A DNA stretch of 64,000 nucleotides from assembly GCF_943371865.1 (NCBI RefSeq), contig NZ_CALRWL010000032.1, forward strand, positions 1 to 64,000. Direction: 5' to 3'. The translations under genes and the position numbers were made by a program. This DNA comes from Azorhizobium sp943371865. Its GTDB lineage: Bacteria; Pseudomonadota; Alphaproteobacteria; Rhizobiales; Xanthobacteraceae. The notes beneath the pieces were generated by a model. That model did not search any database. It had not been told where the DNA came from and saw only the letters and a list, made by a program, of their open reading frames with translations. Positions 38,446-50,132 of this stretch are shown piece by piece; positions within the stretch are counted from its first letter, which is position 1, and the number at the start of each line of letters is the position of its first letter.

Positions 38446-39111
38446 TCAGTGCGTGAAGGGACGCAGCAAGGTGCCGAGCAGGCCGCGGAAGCGCAGCGCG
38501 CCCTCCATGGCGATGATGCAGATGCAGCCGTCCCGGGCATCGGCCACCGGCTGGTGCTCCACCTCCGGGTCGGCCTCGCACACATCGCCCGGGCCATAGC
38601 GGCCGGACGCATCGGAGAAGGCGCCGGACATCACATAGGTGATCTCCTTGCCGCCATGGCCATGCTCGGGCAAGGCGCGGCCGGGCGCCACCTGCACCAG
38701 TCCCACATTGGCATGGGCGACGCCGGGAATGCCGATGCGGCTCCAGCGCACCCCGGGGCCGACCCAGATCCACCGGCCCACGGTGCAATCGGCCAGAGCG
38801 CGCGGCAGCGTGACGCCGGCGGGCAGGCGGGCCGCATGGCGCGGCGGCTTGCGACTGGCGGCCGGCCGGGCCGCCGCGCGGGGCGGGGCGTCCAGCAGCG
38901 CCAGCGTCCGGTCCAAGGCGTCATCGGAGAGAGCCGTGGGCGGCAGGGTATCGAGCAGCGTGCCGGCGGTGGCCTCGAACAGCGCCAGCCGGGCGCGGGC
39001 CTGGGGCGCCGCTTCCAGATGGGCCGCCACCACCAGGCGGGTGGCCGGCTCCAGCGTGCCGGCGGCAAAGCGGGCCAGGGTTTCGTCCTGGGGCAGATGG
39101 GTCGCGCTCAT
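38446..39111 (-). CDS. ChrR-like cupin anti-sigma factor lacking the N-terminal zinc cysteines
   Basis: 221 aa built like Rhodobacter ChrR: an N-terminal anti-sigma domain and a C-terminal cupin. The cupin keeps its metal ligands His150, His152, Glu156 and His186 (PEHGHGGKEITYV...VEHQPV). In the anti-sigma domain, His5 and His31 are present but the two cysteines of the HxxxCxxC site are alanines (Ala35, Ala38), so the structural zinc is probably absent. It overlaps the sigma gene by ATGA and should hold that sigma factor inactive in the cytosol. ChrR proteins respond to singlet oxygen or organic peroxide. Confidence 0.87.
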   Translation of the reverse strand: MSATHLPQDETLARFAAGTLEPATRLVVAAHLEAAPQARARLALFEATAGTLLDTLPPTALSDDALDRTLALLDAPPRAAARPAASRKPPRHAARLPAGVTLPRALADCTVGRWIWVGPGVRWSRIGIPGVAHANVGLVQVAPGRALPEHGHGGKEITYVMSGAFSDASGRYGPGDVCEADPEVEHQPVADARDGCICIIAMEGALRFRGLLGTLLRPFTH

Positions 39112-39716
39112 CCAAGGTCATCCAGCAGCGTGCGCAGGCGGCTCAAAGCGAGTCGCACCCGCGATTTGGCGGTTCCGAGCGGAATGCCCAGTTCTTCGGC
39201 GATCTGGGCGTGGGGCTTGTCCTGAAAGAAGGACAGGCGAACGATATGGGCCTGCTCCTGCGACAGGGCACTGAGCGCCACCCGCACCTTGGCCTCCCGC
39301 TCGGCGGTGATCACCAGGGCTTCGCCATTGGGGGCGTCATCCGGGGTCTCGTCCGCATCGGAGGGCAATTGCGCCACCGGGCGGTCGCGCCGCAGGGCGT
39401 CGATCTTCAAATTGCGGGCGATGGTGAAGATCCAGGTGGCGGCCCCGGCCTTGGCCGGATCGAAATAGGAGGCCTTGCGCCACACCGAGAGCATGGTCTC
39501 CTGCGCCACCTCCTCGGCGGCGGTGGGGGTGAGGCCCGAGCGCATGAGAAAGGTCTTCAGCCGCGGCGCGAAATGCTTGAACAGCGCCGCGAACGCCTCG
39601 CGGTCGCCGCGCGCGGCGATGTCCTGGATCATGCGGTTGAACGGGGCGGAATTGGTCGGTGCCGGAGTGGGGGGGGCGGGATTGGCGGGCGCAGGAGGGC
39701 GATCGGCATCGGTCAT
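39108..39716 (-). CDS. rpoE: ECF RNA polymerase sigma factor, ECF11 (RpoE/ChrR)-like
   Basis: 202 aa with sigma region 2 (FAALFKHFAPRLKTFLMRSG; AEEVAQETMLSVWRKASYFD; ATWIFTIARNLKIDALRRDR) and region 4 (LSALSQEQAHIVRLSFFQDK; HAQIAEELGIPLGTAKSRVR). It is coupled by ATGA overlap to the ChrR-like anti-sigma gene, the usual gene pair of the photo-oxidative stress ECF group. The ATG at 39716 gives the compact form; a GTG at 39767 is a possible longer start. The proline-rich residues 5-22 are an added tail. Expected targets include its own promoter. Confidence 0.9.
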   Translation of the reverse strand: MTDADRPPAPANPAPPTPAPTNSAPFNRMIQDIAARGDREAFAALFKHFAPRLKTFLMRSGLTPTAAEEVAQETMLSVWRKASYFDPAKAGAATWIFTIARNLKIDALRRDRPVAQLPSDADETPDDAPNGEALVITAEREAKVRVALSALSQEQAHIVRLSFFQDKPHAQIAEELGIPLGTAKSRVRLALSRLRTLLDDLG

Positions 39717-39916
39717 CGGCGACGCCCGCGCTCTGCGCCATCCGGCACTTCTGTTCTGCACCCACACCTACGGAGCGGCGGCATTCACATCCTCGTCTGC
39801 GGTCCGCACCGAAACCGTCAGGCGCCTGCCCGCGGTTCAAGCTCAACCAGCGCGATAGAATAGGCGGCGCGCCCGGATTGTCCAAGGCCTGTGCACCGCC
39901 GCTGCCCAAGGTCCGG

Positions 39917-39990
39917 GCAGGGGCCAAATGGCGCGGGAACGGGCATGTCGTCGCTCGCACGGCCGCTCCCGGCCCCGCAGGGGCCAAATG
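39917..39990. repeat. 14-base direct repeat, 60 bp apart
   Basis: GCAGGGGCCAAATG occurs at 39917-39930 and 39977-39990, both followed by (G/A)CGCGG. It lies in the 368-bp gap between the sigma factor gene and the LuxR-type regulator gene, where I see no gene. It might be a pair of regulatory sites, but there is no direct support. Confidence 0.5.
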
Positions 39991-40084
39991 ACGCGGCCGC
40001 CAAGCCGCATGCGGCGGGCCGCCCCTGGGCTTCGGCTTGCCAAAGACCATCTTGATCGCAACGACATATCTTCCTTGAGCGATC

Positions 40085-41003
40085 TTACTTGGGCGAGAGC
40101 GCCCGCACGGCGATGGCGGCGGCGGCGGCGCGGTTCTCCACCCCGATCTTGGCGTAGATCTGCTCCAGATGCTTGTTCACCGTGCGCGGCGACAGGCCCA
40201 GAATTTCGGCAATGTCGCGATTGGGCTTGCCGCGGGCGATCCAGGCCAGCACCTCCGCCTCGCGCTGGGTGACGGCGAGGGCGAGGCGCAGCACGTCCTC
40301 ATCCTTGATGCGCACCGCATCCGCCACCCGCAGCAGCACCTCCCGCTCGCCGATCTGGCCCACATAAGAGAGCTTCAGCGTCCGCTCGCCCAGCCCATCC
40401 GGCACCTCGATGGTCTCGGGCGGGGTGGTGGGGGCGCCATGGGCGCGCGCCAGCCAGGCCCGCACCGCCTCCGGCAGCAGATAGCCCTCGCCGGGCAGCG
40501 CCGTGAACAGGCCGCCGATCAGCCGCGTCGCCTGCGGCGTGCTCCACAGCACCCGCCCGTCCAGGCTGGCGGACATGAGGAAGCGGCCGGCATTGTCCAG
40601 CGCCACCTGGGCGCTCTGGGTCTGGCGGGCATTGGCCAGATGCACCCGCATGCGGGCGATGATCTCATTGGGCACCACCGGCTTGGTGACATAGTCCACC
40701 CCACCCGCATCCAGCCCCTTCACGATATGCTCGGTCTCCGACAGGCCGGTCATGAAGATCACCGGCACATGGGCCAGCGCCTTGTTGGTCTTCAGCCGCC
40801 GGCAGGTCTCGAAGCCGTCCATGCCCGGCATCATGGCATCCATGAGGATGACGTCGGGGGTGATCTGCTCCACCAAGGTGAGGGCGTTGGCCCCCTCCAC
40901 CGCCACCAGCACGGTGACGCCGGCCTCCTCCAGCGCATCGGTGAGGAGGCTGAGGGTTTCGGGACTGTCGTCCACCACCAGGACGATGTCGCGACGTTTG
41001 GCG

Positions 41004-41014
<11 letters not shown>
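40085..41014 (-). CDS. Response regulator, REC plus LuxR-type HTH
   Basis: 309 aa. The receiver (residues 8-128) has the acidic pair in VVDDSPE, phospho-acceptor Asp59 (ILMDAMMPGMDG), Thr in FMTGLSE and Lys in YVTKPVVP. A middle region (about 135-235) is unassigned, and the C-terminal 65 residues form a LuxR/GerE helix-turn-helix (LTQREAEVLAWIARGKPNRD-type, with SPRTVNKHLEQIYAKIGV). It overlaps the hybrid kinase gene by 11 bp, so the two are a cognate pair; its likely targets are its own operon and the divergent urt/fmd genes. Confidence 0.92.
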
Positions 41015-44444
<3,430 letters not shown>

Positions 44445-44711
44445 CGCCCCCCTGCACGCTGGTTCTTATTCTGGTAATCGTTCCTGTGGCGTCTGCAATT
44501 TTTACGTGCATCGCCGGTCCTGCCGAGCGTTGCCGAGATCATCGGCTTGGCCCGCGCGTTTGTCATCCCCGTGCCGCGCCGGGCGCGCCCAATAACGCGG
44601 CATGTCCTGCCTATAGAAGACGCGCTTTACCTTCCCGCGCGCGCACGAAGCCTCGCCTAAGGCGGACTTCCCTCGTTAACACCCATCTTAGGGCATGTTG
44701 CGATGCCGCAT

Positions 44712-44729
44712 ATACGTCAATCGACGTAT
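44712..44729. promoter_or_regulatory. Inverted repeat ATACGTC-AATC-GACGTAT in the kinase/urtA divergent region
   Basis: A perfect 7-bp-arm inverted repeat lies about 95 bp before the urtA start and about 270 bp before the kinase start. Its size fits a LuxR-type dimer site, so the adjacent response regulator could bind it. The rest of the 380-bp gap is AT-richer and holds no gene that I can see. Confidence 0.45.
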
Positions 44730-44824
44730 TGCTGCACCGCCCCCGTCCCGTGAAGCATAAGCCCCATCGCAGGTTCGATCGTGAATCTGCCAACGCCACG
44801 TAACATTCGTGGAGGGGGATGGGC

Positions 44825-46105
44825 ATGTCTTCCAGTGACGACCGTCAAGACAAGATGAGCGCCACGCGGCGCGGCGTATTGAAGGGGATGGCGGCGCTGC
44901 CCATTGCTGCGGCTGTTCCTGCCGCGAGCCTGTTTTCTCACAGCGCGCTGGCGCAAACACCTGCCACGTCGGCAGTCAATACAACGGGCCTGGCGGTAAC
45001 CGACACCGAAGTTACGGTGGGCATCCTGCACTCGGTCACCGGCACCATGGCCATTTCCGAGACCGGCTCGGTGCAGGCGGAGAAGCTGGCCATCGACCAG
45101 ATCAATGCCGCCGGCGGCATCCTCGGCCGCAAGATCAAATACATTCAGGAGGACGGCGCCTCCGACTGGCCGACCTTCGCCGAGAAGGCCAAGAAGCTCT
45201 TGGTGCAGGACAAATGCGCCTCGGTGTTCGGCTGCTGGACCTCCGCCTCGCGCAAGGCGGTGCTGCCGGTGTTCGAGCAGTATAACGGCATGCTCTATTA
45301 CCCCACCTTCTATGAAGGCCTGGAGCAGTCCAAGAACGTGATCTACACCGGCCAGGAAGCGACCCAGCAGATCATCGCCGGGCTGAACTGGGTGGTGAAG
45401 GAGCGCGGCGCGCAGACCTTCTATCTGCTCGGCTCGGACTATATCTGGCCGCGCACCTCCAACAAGATCGCCCGCAAGCACATCGAGAATTTCCTGAAAT
45501 TGAAGGTGGTGGGCGAGGAATATTTCCCCCTGGGCCACACCCAGTTCAATTCGGCCATCAACAAGATCAAGCTCACCAAGCCGGACGTGATCTATGCCAT
45601 CATCGTCGGCGGCTCGAACGTCGCCTTCTACAAGCAGCTCAAGGCGGCGGGCATCGATCTGTCCAAGCAGACCCTGCTCACCATCTCGGTGACCGAGGAC
45701 GAGATCCAGGGCATCGGCGGCGAGAATATCGCCAACGCCTTTGCCTGCATGAAATATTTCCAATCGCTGGACAATCCCAACAACAAGGCCTTCGTCGCCG
45801 CCTTCAAGAAGACCTATGGCGACAAGATCGTGATCGGCGACGTGACGCAGGCGGCGTATCTGGGGCCGTGGCTGTGGAAACTCACGGTGGAGAAGGCCGG
45901 CTCGTTCGACGTGGACAAGATCGCCGCCGCCTCGCCGGGGGTGGCGTTCGACAAGGCGCCGGAGGGCTATGTGCGCATCCACGAGAACCACCATCTGTGG
46001 AGCAAGACCCGCGTCGGCAAGGCCCGTCTGGACGGCCAATATGACGTGGTGTTCGAGACCTCCGAACTGGTGGAGCCCGATCCTTTCCCCAAGGGCTATC
46101 AGTGA
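44825..46105 (+). CDS. urtA: Urea/short-chain amide ABC transporter, substrate-binding protein
   Basis: About 426 aa. A Tat-type signal (SATRRGVLKGMAALPIAAAV ... SALAQ) precedes a type I periplasmic binding fold of the UrtA/FmdD group: TVGILHSVTGTMAISE, GGILGRKIKYIQEDGASDW, VFGCWTSASRKAVLPVFE, YYPTFYEGLEQSKNVIYTG and the C-terminal YVRIHENHHLWSKTRVGKA. It delivers urea or small amides to the UrtBC permease. GGAGG stands nine bases before the ATG at 44825; an ATG at 44819 is too close to it. First gene of urtABCDE-fmdAB; the intergenic repeat element after it may affect downstream expression. Confidence 0.94.
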   Translation: MSSSDDRQDKMSATRRGVLKGMAALPIAAAVPAASLFSHSALAQTPATSAVNTTGLAVTDTEVTVGILHSVTGTMAISETGSVQAEKLAIDQINAAGGILGRKIKYIQEDGASDWPTFAEKAKKLLVQDKCASVFGCWTSASRKAVLPVFEQYNGMLYYPTFYEGLEQSKNVIYTGQEATQQIIAGLNWVVKERGAQTFYLLGSDYIWPRTSNKIARKHIENFLKLKVVGEEYFPLGHTQFNSAINKIKLTKPDVIYAIIVGGSNVAFYKQLKAAGIDLSKQTLLTISVTEDEIQGIGGENIANAFACMKYFQSLDNPNNKAFVAAFKKTYGDKIVIGDVTQAAYLGPWLWKLTVEKAGSFDVDKIAAASPGVAFDKAPEGYVRIHENHHLWSKTRVGKARLDGQYDVVFETSELVEPDPFPKGYQ

Positions 46106-46151
46106 GCAGGCGCTCATAAAGCGGGACGCGCTCATAGGGCGCGGCGTAAAG

Positions 46152-46333
46152 CCCTCTCCCGCTTGCGGGGGAGGGTTGGGTGGGGGCCGCCGCAGGCGGA
46201 AACCCGCCCGCTTTGCTAGCTCCTTACGGCGACGGCGAAACGGCTGCCGCTCCCGGTCGAGCGCCGATCCGCATCCGTGCCCGCCGCGCTCCGCGCGGCC
46301 CCCACCCTATCCCTCCCCCGCAAGCGGGAGAGG
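46152..46333. repeat. Large inverted-repeat element, copy B
   Basis: Arms of about 39 bases, starting CCCTCTCCCGCTTGCGGGGG on the left and its near-exact reverse complement on the right, enclose about 100 bases. It shares the CCCTCCCCCGCAAG(G/C)GGGAG core with copy A at 36706-36871 and lies inside the urtA-urtB gap (348 bp), where nothing else is seen. The transcript would fold into a very stable hairpin. Confidence 0.8.
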
Positions 46334-46453
46334 GGACCTGTCGCGTGGCGGGAAGGGCCGCCTCAGCACGACGGCCGCGCTGAAAGCCGCTTCCTCCCAC
46401 ACGTTCGCCGCCCGTCCGCCGACCATCCGACCCGAACGCCGAGGAACCTGCAC

Positions 46454-47380
46454 ATGTTCATGGGATATACGCTGGGCGAACTGGGCTCCATCTTCGCCAT
46501 GCAGGCGTTCGCGGGGCTGATCCTGTTCTCCGTCTTCGTGCTGATGTCGCTCGGCCTGGCCATCATCTTCGGCCAGATGGGCGTGATCAACATGGCCCAT
46601 GGCGAGTTCATGATCCTCGGCGCCTATATGACCTATCTCACCTCGCAGCTGTTCCAGGCCTATCTGCCGGGGCTGAACGGCATCTACTTTTTCGTCGCCA
46701 TGGCGGTGGCGTTCGTGGTCTCCGGCGCCTTGGGCATGCTGGTGGAGTGGAGCATGATCCGCTTCCTCTACAAGCGCCCGCTGGACACGCTGCTCGCCAC
46801 CTGGGGCCTCTCGCTCATCATGCAGCAGGCGTTCCGCTCCATCTTCGGCGCCCGCGAGGTGGGGGTGGAACTCCCCGACTGGATGATGGGCTCGCTGCCC
46901 GTCACCAGCAGCATCGATGTGCAGATCAACGGCCTGTTCGTCATGGGCCTGACCACGCTGATCGCCGGCGCGGTCTATCTCTTGATGTTCCGCTCCCGCT
47001 GGGGCCTGCAGGTGCGCGCCGTGGTGCAGAACCGCACCATGGCCGGGGCCATCGGCATCAGTACCGAGCGCATCGATCGCTACACCTTTGGCCTGGGCTG
47101 CGGCATCGCCGGCGTGGCCGGGTCGGCTTTCACCATGATCGGCTCCACCGGGCCCACCGCCGGCCAGCTCTATATCGTCGATACCTTCCTGGTGGTGGTG
47201 TTCGGCGGGGCGACCTCGCTGGCCGGCACCATCGCCTCGGCCTTCACCATCTCCCAGGCGCAGTCGACCATGGAGTTCTTCATGTCCGGCTCCATGGCCA
47301 AGGTGCTCACCTTGCTGGTGGTGGTCGGCATCCTGATGCTGCGGCCCGAAGGCCTGTTCGTCCTCAAGGTTCGGCGCTGA
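46454..47380 (+). CDS. urtB: Urea/amide ABC transporter permease
   Basis: 308 aa with about eight membrane helices, of the branched-chain-amino-acid (LivH) permease family. UrtB-like blocks are LGLAIIFGQMGVINMAHGEF, LDTLLATWGLSLIMQQAFRS, QVRAVVQNRTMAGAIGISTE (the coupling loop) and VVVFGGATSLAGTI. GAGGA stands eight bases before the ATG at 46454; the longer in-frame reading runs through the repeat element and is not real. Forms the membrane channel with UrtC, ten bases downstream. Confidence 0.94.
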   Translation: MFMGYTLGELGSIFAMQAFAGLILFSVFVLMSLGLAIIFGQMGVINMAHGEFMILGAYMTYLTSQLFQAYLPGLNGIYFFVAMAVAFVVSGALGMLVEWSMIRFLYKRPLDTLLATWGLSLIMQQAFRSIFGAREVGVELPDWMMGSLPVTSSIDVQINGLFVMGLTTLIAGAVYLLMFRSRWGLQVRAVVQNRTMAGAIGISTERIDRYTFGLGCGIAGVAGSAFTMIGSTGPTAGQLYIVDTFLVVVFGGATSLAGTIASAFTISQAQSTMEFFMSGSMAKVLTLLVVVGILMLRPEGLFVLKVRR

Positions 47381-47390
47381 GGAGCCCCGC

Positions 47391-48542
47391 ATGTCCAAAT
47401 CCTTTTCGCCCCCGTCGCTCGCCCCCAAGGCCTTCACCCGCTCCAAGGATCTCATCGGCGTGCTCCTGCTCGCCGTGCTGCTGGCGGTGGTGCTGCCGCT
47501 GATCCTGGATCCGTTCCGGCTCAACATGGTGGGCAAATATCTCACCTATGCCTTCGTCGCCGTCGGCCTGGTGCTGTGCTGGGGCAATGCGGGCATTCTC
47601 TCGCTGGGTCAGGGGGTGTTCTTCGGCCTCGGCGGCTATTGCATGGCCATGTATCTGAAGCTCCAGGCCTCCACGCCGGAGGCCACCAAGATCCAGTCCA
47701 CGCCGGGCATTCCCGATTTCATGGACTGGAACCAGATCACCCAATTGCCCTTCTTCTGGGTGCCGTTCAAATCGCTCGGCTTCTCGATCATCGCGGTGAT
47801 GGCGGTGCCGGCGGTATTTGCCCTGGTGCTGGCCTATGCCTTGTTCAAGCGCCGGGTGGGCGGGGTGTATTTCGCCATCATCACCCAGGCGCTGGCGGCG
47901 ATCATGAGCATCCTGATCATCGGCCAGCAGGGCTATACCGGCGGGGTCAACGGCATCACCGATTTGCGCACCCTGCAGGGCTGGGACATCCGCACCGACA
48001 ACGCCAAGTTCATCCTCTATTTCGTCAATGTGGCGCTCCTCGTCGGCTCCATCCTGCTGTGCCAGTTCATCAATCGCTCAAAACTGGGGCGCATATTGGT
48101 CGCCATGCGCGACAAGGAGGACCGGGTGCGGTTCTCCGGCTATGACGTGGCCTCGTTCAAGATCTTCGTGTTCTGCTTTGCCGCAGCTTTGGCCGGCGTG
48201 GGCGGGGCCATGTTCACCTTGCAGGTGGGCTTCATGTCGCCCTCGTTCGTGGGCATCACCCCCTCCATCGAAATGGTGATCTACACCGCGGTGGGCGGGC
48301 GGCTGTCGCTGCTGGGGGCGGTCTACGGCACGCTCTTGGTGAACTGGGCCAAGACCTCCTTCTCCGAGAGCTTCCCGGAGCTGTGGCTGTTCGGCCTCGG
48401 GGGCCTGTTCATCGCCGTGGTGCTGCTGTTCCCCAATGGCCTGGCCGGTCTCTACCGCTCCTATGTGGAACCGCGCCTCGGCGCCCTGTTCTCTCGCAAG
48501 CCGCCGCAAGCCGCCACCACCGCTCCCGCCCCTGCCGAGTGA
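47391..48542 (+). CDS. urtC: Urea/amide ABC transporter permease
   Basis: 383 aa, LivM-type permease with about nine to ten helices. Recognisable blocks are YAFVAVGLVLCWGNAGILSL, GQGVFFGLGGYCMAMYLKL, FAIITQALAAIMSILIIGQQ, GYTGGVNGITDL, and the coupling loop RILVAMRDKEDRVRFSGYDV. The C-terminal tail is Pro/Ala-rich. It lies ten bases after urtB and ten before urtD in one operon. Confidence 0.94.
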   Translation: MSKSFSPPSLAPKAFTRSKDLIGVLLLAVLLAVVLPLILDPFRLNMVGKYLTYAFVAVGLVLCWGNAGILSLGQGVFFGLGGYCMAMYLKLQASTPEATKIQSTPGIPDFMDWNQITQLPFFWVPFKSLGFSIIAVMAVPAVFALVLAYALFKRRVGGVYFAIITQALAAIMSILIIGQQGYTGGVNGITDLRTLQGWDIRTDNAKFILYFVNVALLVGSILLCQFINRSKLGRILVAMRDKEDRVRFSGYDVASFKIFVFCFAAALAGVGGAMFTLQVGFMSPSFVGITPSIEMVIYTAVGGRLSLLGAVYGTLLVNWAKTSFSESFPELWLFGLGGLFIAVVLLFPNGLAGLYRSYVEPRLGALFSRKPPQAATTAPAPAE

Positions 48543-48552
48543 GGAGGACGCC

Positions 48553-49320
48553 ATGAACCCACCCGTGATTTCCGACCAGATGGCGCCCGACTTCCTGCTG
48601 GCGGTGGAGGGGCTTTCCGTCTCCTTCGACGGCTTCAAGGCGGTGGACGATTTGTCCTTCTATGTGGATGAGAATGAGATCCGCGTCATCATCGGCCCCA
48701 ATGGCGCCGGCAAGACCACGGTGCTGGATCTGATCTGCGGCCGCACCAAGGCCACCGCCGGCTCGGTGAAGTTCAAGAACACCGAACTCACCAAGATGAA
48801 GGAATATGAGATCGTCCGCGCCGGGGTGGGGCGCAAGTTCCAGAACCCGTCGATTTATGACGATCTCACCGTGTTCGAGAATCTGGAGATTTCCTATCCC
48901 AAGGGGCGCGGCGTGCTGGGCGCGCTGGCGTTCAAGCGCGACGGGGCGGTGAAGGACCGGGTGCAGCATGTGGCCGAGACCATCTTCCTGGCCGATCTGC
49001 TGAACCAGCGGGCGGAATATCTCAGCCATGGCCAAAAGCAGTGGCTGGAGATCGGCATGCTGCTGATCCAGGACCCGGAACTGCTCATGTTGGACGAGCC
49101 GGTGGCGGGCATGAGCGTGGCCGAGCGCAAGAAGACCGCTGAGCTGTTGAACACCATCATCAAGGACCGCTCGGTGATCGTGATCGAGCACGACATGAAG
49201 TTCGTCGAGGACATCGCCCACAAGGTCACCGTCCTGCACCAGGGCAAGATCCTGTCGGAAGGCTCCATGGCCAAGGTCCAGGCGGACCCCAAGGTCATCG
49301 AAGTCTATCTCGGCCACTGA
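48553..49320 (+). CDS. urtD: Urea/amide ABC transporter ATPase
   Basis: 255 aa, LivG-type ATPase. Walker A GPNGAGKTT, UrtD-type VGRKFQNPSIYDDLTVFENL, a modified signature LSHGQKQWLEIGML (the usual LSGGQ reads LSHGQ, as in UrtD proteins), Walker B LLMLDEPVAGMS and switch VIVIEHDMKFV are present. The ATG at 48553 is preceded by GAGGAGG. The short gene spacing on both sides marks tight operon structure. Confidence 0.94.
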   Translation: MNPPVISDQMAPDFLLAVEGLSVSFDGFKAVDDLSFYVDENEIRVIIGPNGAGKTTVLDLICGRTKATAGSVKFKNTELTKMKEYEIVRAGVGRKFQNPSIYDDLTVFENLEISYPKGRGVLGALAFKRDGAVKDRVQHVAETIFLADLLNQRAEYLSHGQKQWLEIGMLLIQDPELLMLDEPVAGMSVAERKKTAELLNTIIKDRSVIVIEHDMKFVEDIAHKVTVLHQGKILSEGSMAKVQADPKVIEVYLGH

Positions 49321-49330
49321 GAGGCGCATC

Positions 49331-50020
49331 ATGCTCAACGTCGAGAACCTCGTTGTCTCCTATGGCCAGAGCGAAGCGCTGCATGGTCTGAACTTCGCCG
49401 TCGCACCCAATGAGATCGTGGCCATCATGGGCCGCAACGGCATGGGCAAGACCACGCTGATGAAGTCGCTCATGGGGGTGGTGCCCACCCGCTCCGGCAA
49501 GGTCTCGCTGGGCGGCGGCGACATCACCCATCTGAAGAGCTTCCAGCGGGTGGCCAAGGGTATCGCCTATGTGCCGCAGGGGCGGATGATCTTCTCCACC
49601 ATGTCGGTGCAGGAGAATATCGAGACCGGCCTGGTCGCCCATGGCGACAGCAAGGTGCCGCCCGATATCTATGAACTGTTTCCGGTGCTGCTGGAGATGA
49701 AGGGGCGGCGCGGCGGCAATCTGTCCGGCGGCCAGCAGCAGCAACTGGCCATCGCCCGCGCGCTCGCCACCCGGCCCAAGGTGCTGCTGCTGGATGAGCC
49801 CACCGAGGGCATCCAGCCCTCCATCATCCGCGACATGGCCCGCACCCTGAAGCGCATCCGTGATGAGCGCGGCCTGTCCATCGTGGTGTCGGAGCAGGTG
49901 CTGTCCTTCGCCCTCGACATCGCCGACCGGGTGCTGGTGCTGGAGAATGGCGAGATCGTTCACGAGGACCTGCGCGCCGATATCGACGAGGCCAAGGTCG
50001 CCAAATTCCTGTCCGTCTGA
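49331..50020 (+). CDS. urtE: Urea/amide ABC transporter ATPase
   Basis: 229 aa, LivF-type ATPase with Walker A GRNGMGKTT, the Q-loop block YVPQGRMIFSTMSVQENIET, signature LSGGQQQQLAIARAL, Walker B LLLLDEPTEGIQP and switch VVSEQVLSFA. It pairs with UrtD in the nucleotide-binding dimer. Ten bases separate it from urtD, and 112 bp from the formamidase gene. Confidence 0.94.
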   Translation: MLNVENLVVSYGQSEALHGLNFAVAPNEIVAIMGRNGMGKTTLMKSLMGVVPTRSGKVSLGGGDITHLKSFQRVAKGIAYVPQGRMIFSTMSVQENIETGLVAHGDSKVPPDIYELFPVLLEMKGRRGGNLSGGQQQQLAIARALATRPKVLLLDEPTEGIQPSIIRDMARTLKRIRDERGLSIVVSEQVLSFALDIADRVLVLENGEIVHEDLRADIDEAKVAKFLSV

Positions 50021-50132
50021 GCCGCCGCGCGCCGGCACGTCAAGCCCGCGCGGCGCTTGAGCGTTTCAAGGTGCGGATGCGTCAGCATCCCTGCACCTGG
50101 TCGAAGTGGTCCCAAGGAGAACGGAGCCGTCC

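Noticed and set aside
44445..44818. Sigma-54 promoter upstream of urtA
   Set aside because: Several TGGC-like sequences were checked, but none has the GG-N10-GC spacing, so nitrogen control by sigma-54 is not supported here.
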